46,283 bases of DNA from Alphaproteobacteria bacterium (GCA_021776235.1 JAJFGG010000117.1:1-46283); one strand, 5' to 3'. Positions 28,388 through 36,725 are shown, numbered from the stretch's first letter. The notes: a model not told the origin generated them from the sequence alone. Numbers and translations are program-made.

Positions 28388-28459
28388 CACGGTTTGCCCT
28401 TTTTCGCCACAAAGACTAAGGTCACTTTCGCGGTCTGCGATCCAAATCCATAGACACTT

Positions 28460-28529
28460 CCCCCGGATGGCGCAGCGCATCAGGCTCATAACCTGAAGGC
28501 TGTTGGTTCAGATCCATCCCTGGCAATCA
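28460..28529 (+). pseudogene. Degenerate tRNA-Met(CAT) remnant at island junction
   Basis: A tRNA-like sequence with an intact anticodon arm (TCAGG-CTCATAA-CCTGA, anticodon CAT), a T-arm-like GTTGG-TTCAGAT-CCATC and a 3' CCCTGGCA. The D-loop is shortened by about five bases (GGCGCAGC runs directly into GCATC), and the 5' acceptor strand does not pair with the 3' strand. It is therefore a decayed tRNA or the 3' part left by integration. AT-rich accessory DNA begins right after it. Confidence 0.6.
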
Positions 28530-28868
28530 AATTTACATATGGAATACAATGACTTAGCCGGGCTTCCGCTAGGCTTTTCTGTGGCCATGCGCATTTCAGG
28601 AAAAACTTTTATATATCAATTGTTTACACGATTACCCATCAATTCGCGGGGATTCCGTGCAACGTCCTCGCAACAGTATTTTTGTTTGAAGTTCATATTT
28701 TGTTCTATACGATGTTCGATGATTGGAATGATGCCCTTTCAAGGATTTGGAATGTCACATTCAATATCTCTTCCGGCCGAGAAACCCAGTAGATTTCTCT
28801 TTTGTCGAAGAATTGGGTGTGATACCCATTCTTTGGTCGGGCGATTATTGGTTTTGTGGAGGACTATG
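28530..28868 (+). other. AT-rich leader of the island operon, no gene
   Basis: These 339 bases hold no convincing ORF and are far more AT-rich than the preceding genes. A promoter-like TTGTTT (28682-28687), 18-base spacer and TATACG (28706-28711) precede the first island gene. GGAGG at 28858-28862 is its ribosome-binding site. Confidence 0.45.
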
Positions 28869-29405
28869 ATGCGGCTTGTCGTGACGCGTGACGCAAGAAC
28901 ATTAAGTGGTTTGACCTCCCACCAACTTAGGGAATGGACAACCCGCCGAGCAATAATTCCAGCGGATCGGCAAAGTCGTGGGCATGGCCGCCCCGCGGAA
29001 TTTTCATGGCAAACAATTTTGTTATTGAGAATTGCCCTCGAATTGAGGACGCACTTCCACGTCGAACTTGGAGCGTACAGAGAATTTTTTTCGTCTATGA
29101 GAGACTATATCACATCAGCGTCATTCATAGGTCTGTGGGGGACTTCTTTACATATTCTATCAGACGAAAAATGGGCAATTACTAACGGCGATTATCCCTC
29201 TGCTTCGACGAACACAATTAGTATCCCGTTAAATAAACATCTCGCGGTTCTATCAGTTGGATTCTCATTCCCTACGTCAAGTGTTGAAGGTCAATTTGAT
29301 CTGTTCCCAGTGCAAGATACTGCAGGCGTTAATCGACCGACATCGAAGTTGTCGGAGAATGCCGTATATGATTCTGCGGTAAGGCCGTCGAGGGGGCGAA
29401 CATGA
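28869..29405 (+). CDS. MerR-like HTH protein, first gene of the island cassette
   Basis: A protein of about 178 aa. Near the N-terminus, LSGLTSHQLREWTTRRAIIP is a MerR-type winged-HTH with the usual L-T-x-x-Q-L-R-x-W pattern, followed by a GRPAEFSW wing and LLRIALEL helix. The rest has no recognised domain and no effector-binding Cys. ATG 28869 is six bases behind GGAGG; ATG 28866 is also possible. The stop overlaps the methyltransferase start (ATGA). It may be a regulator of the cassette, or a sequence-binding subunit, since MerR-HTH proteins occur in several phage and restriction contexts. Confidence 0.72.
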   Translation: MRLVVTRDARTLSGLTSHQLREWTTRRAIIPADRQSRGHGRPAEFSWQTILLLRIALELRTHFHVELGAYREFFSSMRDYITSASFIGLWGTSLHILSDEKWAITNGDYPSASTNTISIPLNKHLAVLSVGFSFPTSSVEGQFDLFPVQDTAGVNRPTSKLSENAVYDSAVRPSRGRT

Positions 29406-32400
29406 CGAGTAGTGCATATCGTCGAGCCCTAAAAGCCACTGGCTATTTCACAGAGAAGGGTAGGGGTGCACCGGGCCTCAGCACCTTGAATGATAGTCGA
29501 GATACTCGACTGCGGCCCTTGTTGAATAATGATCGAGTGGGATTAAATGCCGATGCTGTATTTTATGCACAAGGGACTCCGACAGCGGTTTTTAAAGATG
29601 CCGGCAAGGCTATGCCCGATGAAAAGCAAATCGATAAATGGCATGAGGCGGCATGGAATGTGGGCCTGGCTCCATTGCTATGGATAGTCACGCCAACCGA
29701 CATTCGCCTATACGATTGCTTTGCTTCGCCGACCAAAATAGCAGGTAGTAGCAGTTCACTAGGAGTCTTTAGTCTTGATGATGATGAGAAATTGGCGTCA
29801 CTCAATTCCATGTGTGGTCGGTTGGCCACTGAAACAGGAGCATTCTGGTCGAGCGTAATTGGTGAAAAGATAGATCGGCGCTACAGAGTTGACCAAGAGC
29901 TGTTAAACGAAATTGGAGCGCTGGAAGAAAAACTGGCGGAGCTACCCCCGGCGAACCCAAATCAAGATCAACGAATTGTAGCGGGAGCAGTCGCAGCGAG
30001 AGATTTCGCTCAGCGGCTAATCGGGCGGTGTATCTTCACATGGTACCTTCTGGATAGAGAGATAGCGCAACCATTTCTGCCGAGAAACCTAAAGTGTGAT
30101 TTGGCCAAAATGTTTTCTGACGAGAGCAATGCGTTCGCACTTTTTGATTGGCTGCGTAAAACTTTCAATGGCGATTTGTTTCCGATGGATGATCCTGGGG
30201 CAGAGCGCCAACGTCTTGGACCCAGCCATCTTAGTTTGATGTGTGACTTTATTGAGGGACGGAGTTTAACTCGAGGTGGTGCAGGTCAAGGCAGATTATT
30301 CAAATTTCGCTTTGATGCTATTCCCGTTGATTTGATTAGCTCCATTTATCAACAGTTTGCGCGTTCGAGTGACGTAGATACCGCGAAGTCTCAGGGGCTA
30401 CATTATACACCAGTCGAACTGGTGCATATGACCTTGGATCCAGTGTTTGAAGATTTATCACCAACAGCACGAGTAATTGACCCAACGTGTGGGTCTGGTG
30501 CTTTCCTTGTTGAGTCGTTCCGTCGTCTTGTTTGGAAATCTTGTGGAGACAAAGCGCCATCGCGACAGCTTGTCCGCGAGATATTATACACTAGATTATT
30601 CGGCATCGATATTAACCGATCTGCTCTTGGCATTGCGGCATTCAGTCTCTATCTTGCGGCCTTAGAATTCGAAACAGGGCCAATAACTGATGTTTCGGAT
30701 TTGAAGTTTGATCGATTGATCGGAACGACGCTATTTGAAGCCGATGCAACAGGAAAAACGTTACCTGATGCTATCGTGAAGAACCAGTTTGACGCAGTTG
30801 TTGGCAATCCACCATGGACGTTTGACGGATCACTAAAACGTCCACCACGAGTAAAGGGACGGAAATCGACCGTGCGGCCCAGACGCAGTCCTGATCAAGA
30901 ATTCCTAAAGACTGCAAGCAACCTTTCAGGCGAAACAGGCCGGATCGGCATGATCATGAAGTCGACTCCATTCTTTTCTCGGGATGATCATGCGATTTCA
31001 GCACGAAATCACCTATTTAGTTCACTTTCGCCTGTTGCTCTCGTCAATCTCTCGGCTTTGCGAAAAGAGAATCTTTTCCCGGACACCTCTGGTCCGGCCA
31101 TGTTGTTTTTTGCGCGATGCGCACTAATAGGCGATGCAGACCAGATGATGGTCGGATCTGCGCCGTGGACGTCGGATTTCAAGCGAAATGGCATTGTCAA
31201 TATTGGTACGGGTGATATCCGCTCTGTACCGCTTTCACGAGTATTGGAGGAATCAACTGTACTTAAAGCAGCGACTTTGGGCTCTGTTCGAGACAGCTGG
31301 CTAATTGAACGTTTGCAGCTTGAGTTTAAAACATTCGATGATGTTTTGAACTCGCTAGGCCTATACCCCAAGAAGGCGCGCGGACAAGGATACAAGGTGA
31401 TTGGCCCACCCAGTCCTTTCCCTAAAAGCTATTTTCGTAAGAAAGATTTAAAAACCAAAGATTACCAGGCTTTGAGATTAAACGATCTCTTATTGCCACG
31501 TTTCAACCACAAGACACTGCATCGTCCACGAGAGGGGGCGATTTTTGAGGGGCCGCTACTTATTTGCCCAAAAGGTCAATTGAGTAGAAGTCTCGAACTT
31601 GGTCGATACAGTGCTGCTGTGCAGGAACGCGGATTACTCTACAATGAGAGTTTTTATGGAATCTCTTTTAAACAATGCGATGGCGATTACGCCTTTCTAT
31701 ATAGTGGAATCCTGAATTCGTGTTTGACTAGCTTTCAGTTGGCGTTCGCAGGCGGTGTTTGGGGTCTCGAGCGGCCTACCGTAGGGCCAAATGACATACG
31801 CGCGTTGCGGATGCCTCATCCAGATCGATTGACAAAAAAATCTATCAATCGAGTGGTTAAAGCTGAGGCCATTCTTTCAAAAGGTCAGAACGTGCCTCGT
31901 CAACCAAGCCTTCTCGGCGATACCTTTGAATTGATCCCGGCGCCAACCGATTCCGACGCGCTATTGCGGTTGGACCAAGCCGTTGCTGAATTATACGGCC
32001 TAGACGCAGACGAATTTGTCCTCGTGCGAGAAAGTGTCGAGCGGGCGCGAATGATGATCTATGAGACTTATGGGCATCGCAAAAACTCGGTTTTGCCGCC
32101 AAATTTAGACGACCTTAAGGAATATTCTCAAGCGGTAATTCAGGTCGTGAATCGCTATTTGCGTGCCAAGGAAGAACGTCATCTTGAAGCCGTGATTTAC
32201 GAGATGCCAGTACTTCGATCTTCTTGGAACCAAGGACAAGGGGGGCTTAGCGCTGTACGGTTTTCAATGGTTCCTGGCTCGCCTACGAAAGTGGGAAAGG
32301 TACGATATGGAGAAGAGGACGAACTAAAAAGGGTACATGGGGCACTTGCTGGCAGTGATGATGGATTGCTTCCTCCATATCTCAATGAACGTCGATATTT

Positions 32401-32539
32401 GCGTTTTTACTTTGAAAATGATCTCATCATCGTGAAACCGAGTGAGCGTCGTGCTTGGACCGGTGTTGCCGGGCTCAATGATGGAGATGTAATTCTTGCT
32501 GATCATTGGCTCGGAGCGCGAAATGCAGTTCGGGCCTGA
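29402..32539 (+). CDS. N6-adenine DNA methyltransferase, type IIG/Eco57I-like
   Basis: A 1045-aa protein. The SAM motif I is DPTCGSGAFLVESFRRL (about residue 360), then FGIDINRSALGIAAFSLYLA, and the catalytic motif IV is NPPW (about residue 469) in FDAVVGNPPWTF, which is typical of N6-adenine methylases. The C-terminal half (LLLPRFNHKTL, GPLLICPKGQ, YSGILNS, GVWGLERPTVGPNDIRALRMP) looks like a type IIG target-recognition domain. The N-terminal 120 residues may be a nuclease-like fold, but where a PD-(D/E)XK Glu should stand there is V-F-K (PTAVFKD), so it may be inactive. It is coupled at both ends (ATGA overlap upstream, 17-bp overlap downstream) and AT-rich compared with the flanks. Confidence 0.88.
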   Translation: MTSSAYRRALKATGYFTEKGRGAPGLSTLNDSRDTRLRPLLNNDRVGLNADAVFYAQGTPTAVFKDAGKAMPDEKQIDKWHEAAWNVGLAPLLWIVTPTDIRLYDCFASPTKIAGSSSSLGVFSLDDDEKLASLNSMCGRLATETGAFWSSVIGEKIDRRYRVDQELLNEIGALEEKLAELPPANPNQDQRIVAGAVAARDFAQRLIGRCIFTWYLLDREIAQPFLPRNLKCDLAKMFSDESNAFALFDWLRKTFNGDLFPMDDPGAERQRLGPSHLSLMCDFIEGRSLTRGGAGQGRLFKFRFDAIPVDLISSIYQQFARSSDVDTAKSQGLHYTPVELVHMTLDPVFEDLSPTARVIDPTCGSGAFLVESFRRLVWKSCGDKAPSRQLVREILYTRLFGIDINRSALGIAAFSLYLAALEFETGPITDVSDLKFDRLIGTTLFEADATGKTLPDAIVKNQFDAVVGNPPWTFDGSLKRPPRVKGRKSTVRPRRSPDQEFLKTASNLSGETGRIGMIMKSTPFFSRDDHAISARNHLFSSLSPVALVNLSALRKENLFPDTSGPAMLFFARCALIGDADQMMVGSAPWTSDFKRNGIVNIGTGDIRSVPLSRVLEESTVLKAATLGSVRDSWLIERLQLEFKTFDDVLNSLGLYPKKARGQGYKVIGPPSPFPKSYFRKKDLKTKDYQALRLNDLLLPRFNHKTLHRPREGAIFEGPLLICPKGQLSRSLELGRYSAAVQERGLLYNESFYGISFKQCDGDYAFLYSGILNSCLTSFQLAFAGGVWGLERPTVGPNDIRALRMPHPDRLTKKSINRVVKAEAILSKGQNVPRQPSLLGDTFELIPAPTDSDALLRLDQAVAELYGLDADEFVLVRESVERARMMIYETYGHRKNSVLPPNLDDLKEYSQAVIQVVNRYLRAKEERHLEAVIYEMPVLRSSWNQGQGGLSAVRFSMVPGSPTKVGKVRYGEEDELKRVHGALAGSDDGLLPPYLNERRYLRFYFENDLIIVKPSERRAWTGVAGLNDGDVILADHWLGARNAVRA

Positions 32540-33206
32540 TCAACCTATCGGCGCTCCTTCTTTTGATCTGCACGGCGATGAAATCGAAACCGTTGTCGAT
32601 TTAGTCTGTAGTGCGGCCAAAGCTGCGCGCTCGCATTTGACGCAGGGTATGTTGGAAGTGCCTATTACTATCTTGGTACGCAAAACAATGCGATCAATCA
32701 AGAAGGAACGAGGATTGACCAATTTGGAAGTTCGTGGTGAACACGAATTGGAGAACATGGTAACGATCGACCCCTCTCTTCTTGGGCGAATAGATATTTC
32801 GCTCAAGTTTCGACGTCAGTTCGGTGATGAGGACGACTATGTTGGCGTGGAGTGTAAACGCGTCGGCGCGGGAGCTACCTATAGCTCACTAAATGGCAAC
32901 TATGTTGTCGAGGGTGTAGATCGTTTTGTTGTTGAAAAGTATGGCGCAGGTCATACTTGGGGCTTCATGCTCGGCTTTGTGTTGGCAGTGCCCATTCAGA
33001 AACTTCTAGCCACAATCGACAAGAAGCTCGAAAAGACATATGGAGAATTTTCAAAGTTTCGAGATGCAGTTCAGCACCCAGCTGCGCTCGCCGTTCGTGA
33101 TAGTGATCATATACAGAACAGCGGCACACTGATCCGACTTCGCCATATGTTCATCGATATGACCCCTGCCGCTCCGTCGGGAAAACAAAGGGGACGCTAC
33201 CCTTAA
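32523..33206 (+). CDS. Putative PD-(D/E)XK nuclease, third gene of the cassette
   Basis: A 227-aa protein without a named homologue that I recognise. D91 (LGRIDISLKF) and E110-C-K112 (YVGVECKRVG), 19 residues apart on predicted strands, fit a PD-(D/E)XK active site; the following GVDRFVVEKYG and WGFMLGFVLA would be the next helix and strand. It starts inside the methyltransferase gene (17-bp overlap), so it is expressed with it. It is predicted to be the cutting subunit of a restriction-like system. The last codons (GKQRGRYP-stop) lie in the RAYT-element inverted repeat, so the native C-terminus may have been altered by insertion. Confidence 0.72.
   Translation: MQFGPDQPIGAPSFDLHGDEIETVVDLVCSAAKAARSHLTQGMLEVPITILVRKTMRSIKKERGLTNLEVRGEHELENMVTIDPSLLGRIDISLKFRRQFGDEDDYVGVECKRVGAGATYSSLNGNYVVEGVDRFVVEKYGAGHTWGFMLGFVLAVPIQKLLATIDKKLEKTYGEFSKFRDAVQHPAALAVRDSDHIQNSGTLIRLRHMFIDMTPAAPSGKQRGRYP
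33187..33204. repeat. RAYT-family repeat, left end
   Basis: AAAGGGGACGCTACCCTT; it forms the stop region of the nuclease gene and the left boundary of the RAYT element. Confidence 0.85.
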
Positions 33207-33883
33207 CTGTCATCCCCCTTCTTCGGCCGTCCCCGTGGCCGGTACTGTAGCGCCCGGCCTGTCAGTTTCTCCAGTTTCCGGATAAAATTCTCCGAACCAC
33301 AGGGCAGGCCTTTGTCTGCATTGCGCCGCAACACCTCCATCTTGTCCGGCTCATCACCTACCGCAAGCCAATCGGACCAGTCGCCGATGGAATCAAATTG
33401 CCGCCGCCATGCGGACTTGTCGGTCAATGCTGCATCGTGTCGCAATCCACAGTGCGCGCCGGCACTCGACCAGCGATAATTCTTTGCCTTTCGCACCATC
33501 CCGGCCCGCACGGGATTGCGCTCCACGTAGCGCATGGCCGCCCAGAGATAGCTCTCGTCGAGGGCCGAGGAAAAGAACCGTCCCTGCCAGAGATGCCCTT
33601 TCCAGTTGTTGGCGCGATTGATGCGCTGGGCGTAACGCATGTGCAAGGGCTTAAGCATCTGGTGTAGACTATCCTTGCTTGCCGGCACCGCCACGAGGTG
33701 AACATGGTTGGTCATCAGGCAATAGGCGAGAATGTCCACGTCGTATATTTCGGCGTATTCCTTCAACCATACCAAATACGCGTTGCGATCCTCATCGCAA
33801 AAGAACACGTCCTCACGGCGATTGCCCCGCTGGGTGATGTGATGCGGCACTCCGGCAAAAACAGTTCGGGCGAGGCGGGGCAT
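33203..33883 (-). CDS. REP-associated tyrosine transposase (RAYT, Y1 HUH)
   Basis: A 226-aa transposase of the Y1 superfamily. MPRLARTVFAGVPHHITQRG is the typical start. The HUH motif is N-H60-V-H62-L-V, and the catalytic Tyr is probably Y119 in RYVERNPVRAGMV. A GHLWQGRFFS motif precedes it, as in TnpA-REP proteins. The C-terminus ends in a basic RPRGRPKKGDD. These enzymes bind and cleave REP hairpins as single-stranded DNA; here the flanking inverted repeats are the probable substrates. It is convergent with the nuclease gene, and the two stops overlap by a few bases. Confidence 0.95.
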   Translation of the reverse strand: MPRLARTVFAGVPHHITQRGNRREDVFFCDEDRNAYLVWLKEYAEIYDVDILAYCLMTNHVHLVAVPASKDSLHQMLKPLHMRYAQRINRANNWKGHLWQGRFFSSALDESYLWAAMRYVERNPVRAGMVRKAKNYRWSSAGAHCGLRHDAALTDKSAWRRQFDSIGDWSDWLAVGDEPDKMEVLRRNADKGLPCGSENFIRKLEKLTGRALQYRPRGRPKKGDDS

Positions 33884-33919
33884 GCCGACACGCTAACAGA
33901 CTCGGCAGTGGAGAACAAT

Positions 33920-33937
33920 AAGGGTAGCGTCCCCTTT
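33920..33937. repeat. RAYT-family repeat, right end
   Basis: Exact reverse complement of the left end; it marks the right boundary of the RAYT element and is followed by a CCCCTTTTT tract repeated once. Confidence 0.85.
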
Positions 33938-34266
33938 TTCCCCTTTTTCCCAAGAAGAAAGAGGGAACTATCGGACTGACGTACCACGGGGAAGGGGCTA
34001 TTGTTTTGACTGACAGGCCAGAAAGTTTGGGGTTAGGTCTTGTGTTTTGTTCCTATGTTTTGAGTACCCCGCGCCGGACTGACAGCGCCCAACGCCAACG
34101 GCGCGGTGTACGGTTGGCCTGGCTGGACCAGAGCCTCACGCTGCGTTGACAGCCCTTGCGGCGGGGTGCGGCGCGTATGTGGTACGCTATCTGGCTCATT
34201 GTCACCAATCTGATGCTGGAATAATTGGCAAATATTGCTGTGTGGAATGACGTTGGAGGGGGAGAG
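33938..34266. other. Intergenic region right of the RAYT element
   Basis: No gene is supported. It contains a T-rich stretch (34035-34065, TTAGGTCTTGTGTTTTG and a nearby similar TTGTTCCTATGTTTTG) that may belong to a second REP-like family, and a GC-rich tract 34080-34180 with no clear ORF. GGAGGGGG near 34256 is the ribosome-binding site of the next gene. Confidence 0.4.
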
Positions 34267-35715
34267 ATGCTTGTACGAGATCGTGTTTATGTGCGTTCGA
34301 ATATCCGCCGGTCAATATTGGAAGTCACGAATAGCCCAAATCGGGCCATATTTTTGTCCCCTTACCTAACTTCGAATACCGCAGAAAACGTAATCTCAAG
34401 AGCAGAACCAAATGACGCCGAAATTTACACAACGTTCTTAGCAGAGAACTTTGCTGCTGGGGCATCCTCAATTCGGACATTGAGGTCGCTCCTTGAAGAA
34501 GGGTATGACATTTATCACCTTCCAAATCTCCACGCGAAAGTCGTACTTACGGAAGAATATGCCAGTATTGGCAGCCAGAATCTGACCACTGGCGGCACCA
34601 GAAACCGAGAGATAAGCGTCGCCCTGACTGACGAGCGTGATCTCAAGTCCCTACGCAGTCAAATGGCTCGATGGTTTGTAGATCGATTTCCAGTAACTAT
34701 CGACATGGTGGCGGACATGGAAGAACTTCTTCCTAGCCTCAGAAAACTGCACAAGGATTTCGAGAAGGCTGTGCAGGCGGCAAATCTTGAAATGGCGTCG
34801 AAAGCCGAAACCCGTGAGGCTGAGCGTCAGGCTTGGGAAGAGGAACAAGAGCGCAAGGAATTGGAACGCCAAATTGCCGCCCAACGCCAGCTTCAGGTGG
34901 AGGCAGAAGAACAAAAGCGCTTGGAGTTGGAACGCCGTCTGCTTGCCGAACAACAGCTTCGGGCGGCGTTAGAGGCAAGGAGCGAACCCATGCGCATGGC
35001 AATTCGTTCAGCAGAGGTTCGTTCGGCAGAGAGAATTTTCTGCGAACTGGTTACCAAGGGAAGATACAAAGACGGAGATTGGATCGGGAGCTACGGCACA
35101 TTGGAGCGTTACTTCAAAGATGAATCCTTTTTGGAATGGTCGATTGAAAGTGATGTAACACCAGCCCAATCGCACTCTTTGACGAAACGAAATCGTTATC
35201 TAATTATGCTTCTGAACAATGGGCGCTTGGCGTGGCCGGCCCTTAACATAGGCCAAATTACGGATTTTGGTGTGAATACGAACGCAGCAGACCCGATGCG
35301 GATTGGAAACCACAATTACCTAATAAGATTGGAGCTTCCGTCAGACGAAACAAGTCTGCAAGAATTTAATGTAGTAGCAAAGGTTGGGCCTGTTTCTAAG
35401 AATGGCACCGGTGGACTTCCTGGCATTGTCGTCCGTGGCTATTTTTCTCTCTCAGATTTCACAATTGTTGACTTCGACTTTGATCCTGAGGCCGAGACAG
35501 TTTTTCGCGGCACTTCGGAACTTTATCGATTTATCGAAAATGACAGTTCCGCAATTCGAAATTCTATAATAAAAGAATTGTTGGAACCATTTAGGTTCGA
35601 AAAAAATAGGGCAGGCATCAACGCCCATGAATATTTTAATGGTCAAGGGTCTTTGTTCTACCTTCAGCTTCATGAATTTCATGGCTACAAATTTTTGACT
35701 GCTGAAAGGGCGTAG
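34267..35715 (+). CDS. Phospholipase D-like nuclease domain protein with coiled coil
   Basis: A 482-aa protein. Residues about 10-150 form a PLD-like domain: SPYLTSNTAENVISRA, then LHAKVVLTEEYASIGSQNLT, an HKD motif with H89 and K91 and a Glu in place of the Asp, ending in GSxN. A long charged coiled coil (about 165-245; rich in EEQERKELERQ and LELERRLLAEQQL) follows, then a C-terminal beta-rich domain of unknown type. One HKD per chain implies a dimeric active site. ATG 34267 follows GGAGGGGGAGAG; a TTG at 34225 is less likely. It is AT-rich like the island, so it was probably acquired; a defence nuclease or effector is a reasonable guess. Confidence 0.78.
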   Translation: MLVRDRVYVRSNIRRSILEVTNSPNRAIFLSPYLTSNTAENVISRAEPNDAEIYTTFLAENFAAGASSIRTLRSLLEEGYDIYHLPNLHAKVVLTEEYASIGSQNLTTGGTRNREISVALTDERDLKSLRSQMARWFVDRFPVTIDMVADMEELLPSLRKLHKDFEKAVQAANLEMASKAETREAERQAWEEEQERKELERQIAAQRQLQVEAEEQKRLELERRLLAEQQLRAALEARSEPMRMAIRSAEVRSAERIFCELVTKGRYKDGDWIGSYGTLERYFKDESFLEWSIESDVTPAQSHSLTKRNRYLIMLLNNGRLAWPALNIGQITDFGVNTNAADPMRIGNHNYLIRLELPSDETSLQEFNVVAKVGPVSKNGTGGLPGIVVRGYFSLSDFTIVDFDFDPEAETVFRGTSELYRFIENDSSAIRNSIIKELLEPFRFEKNRAGINAHEYFNGQGSLFYLQLHEFHGYKFLTAERA

Positions 35716-35772
35716 TGACGCCCGAAACGAAGGTGGGAAACCTAGCCGTCCTTCCCGCCATTTTGTCTCTTC

Positions 35773-35880
35773 CTACGCAGCCTTCCGCCGCCGCCGCGCA
35801 GCGCCAAGGCCCAGTAGGCCGAGGGTGAAGAGGCTTATGGTGGCGGGTTCTGGCATGGGCGATGGTGGATCGGTCTCCAT
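35773..35880 (-). pseudogene. PEP-CTERM sorting-signal remnant
   Basis: A minus-strand frame reads METDPPSPM, then PEPATISLFTLGLLGLGAA, then a tetra-Arg stretch and KAA-stop. That is a textbook PEP-CTERM sorting signal: PEP motif, hydrophobic helix, Arg cluster. Only about 35 codons are open; an upstream in-frame TAG and a RAYT-family repeat at 35912 mark where the rest of the exported protein was lost. Its presence suggests the host has or had an exosortase system; none is in the window. Confidence 0.75.
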
Positions 35881-35911
35881 CGCTGTCGTTATCTAGGAGT
35901 AGGTTCACGGT

Positions 35912-35939
35912 AAAGAGGACGCTTCCCTTTAATAAAGGG
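35912..35939. repeat. RAYT-family repeat, variant
   Basis: AAAGAGGACGCTTCCCTTT followed by AATAAAGGG, with an inner CCCTTTA-A-TAAAGGG hairpin. It lies at the broken upstream end of the PEP-CTERM remnant. Confidence 0.7.
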
Positions 35940-36014
35940 CAACACCGCCACGGACGATTTATCCGGCAGGCTGTGGGCCATGCGCGTTTCCGAGGCGGGT
36001 TCCACAGCCGCCAA

Positions 36015-36656
36015 CTAATTGCCGAGCCAGATATCATAGGAATAAAACACCATGACTGCGGCCACCACGGCGGCGATACCATAGCGGTGAAATTTGGGAA
36101 TGCGCGCCAGGCCCCGTGGTGCGGCATTGCTCTCGGTTGCTATTTTGAAAACCTGAATGGGCCGGGCGATATTCTTGACCTCGACCTCGCCCTGGTCTTC
36201 CAACGTCACATCAATCCGATCCAGGACCTGATCACGGGCGGCGCGGGAGAGGCAGATGCCGCCCGGATCGGCCAGAGCTTTCAGGCGGGCGGCGACATTG
36301 ACGGCGTCGCCATGGATGTCATCGCCATCAACAACCACATCGCCGGGATGCACGCCGATGCGGAATTCCAGCCGTTCATCATCGGATAGCCCGGCATTGC
36401 GAGCGGCCATGCCGGCCTGGATCGAAATGGCGCAGCGCACGGCATTGACCACGCTGTGGAACTCCAGCAACAGACCGTCACCCATGGTTGTGACGATACG
36501 GCCGTGGTGTTCGGCGATCTTGTTGTCGATGGCTTCTTCGCGGTGCGCCCGCAGGCGGGCCAGAGTACCTTCCTCGTCCAGGCCGATCAGGCGGGAGTAC
36601 CCGACCACGTCAGCCTGAACAATCGCGGCCAATCTGCGTTGCATCCCCTCCACCAT
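36015..36656 (-). CDS. Class III adenylate/guanylate cyclase, C-terminally short
   Basis: A 213-aa protein. The cyclase homology domain starts at residue 5 (QRRLAAIVQADVVGYSRLI) with metal-binding D16 and D60 (TTMGDGLLLEF) and the HGDAVNVAARL transition-state region. At the end one membrane helix (YGIAAVVAAVMVFYSYDIWLGN) closes the protein. Related rhizobial and rhodospirillal proteins go on after the helix into a TolB- or TPR-like region of several hundred residues; here the ORF stops within about 15 residues, and a RAYT-family repeat and a PEP-CTERM remnant follow. It may make cAMP but has probably lost its sensor or output half. Confidence 0.85.
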   Translation of the reverse strand: MVEGMQRRLAAIVQADVVGYSRLIGLDEEGTLARLRAHREEAIDNKIAEHHGRIVTTMGDGLLLEFHSVVNAVRCAISIQAGMAARNAGLSDDERLEFRIGVHPGDVVVDGDDIHGDAVNVAARLKALADPGGICLSRAARDQVLDRIDVTLEDQGEVEVKNIARPIQVFKIATESNAAPRGLARIPKFHRYGIAAVVAAVMVFYSYDIWLGN

Positions 36657-36725
36657 GGCCCAGAGTGTAGCGAAAGTGGCGGCATATATCTATGCGTTGG
36701 TGAAAGGGCTCAATGTCTCCTCATC

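Larger units (their letters stand above)
33187..33937 (-). mobile_element. RAYT element with perfect 18-bp inverted ends
   Basis: AAAGGGGACGCTACCCTT (33187-33204) and its exact reverse complement (33920-33937) bound a 751-bp unit carrying one tyrosine (HUH) transposase gene. This is the layout of REP-associated tyrosine transposases, with each end a REP-like palindrome. The left end lies within the last codons of the nuclease gene. Ten further copies or half-copies of the end motif lie at 35.9-46.2 kb. Confidence 0.85.

Noticed and set aside
28460-28529. A functional tRNA-Met gene
   Set aside because: The acceptor strands do not pair and the D-loop is shortened, so a working tRNA is unlikely.
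28503-28868. An upstream extension of the MerR-like gene to an ATG at 28503
   Set aside because: The extra 122 codons lack homology-like features and begin inside the tRNA remnant; the start at 28869 has a proper GGAGG site.
34225-34266. TTG start at 34225 for the PLD-like gene
   Set aside because: The ATG at 34267 has a strong GGAGGGGG site at the right spacing; the TTG has none.
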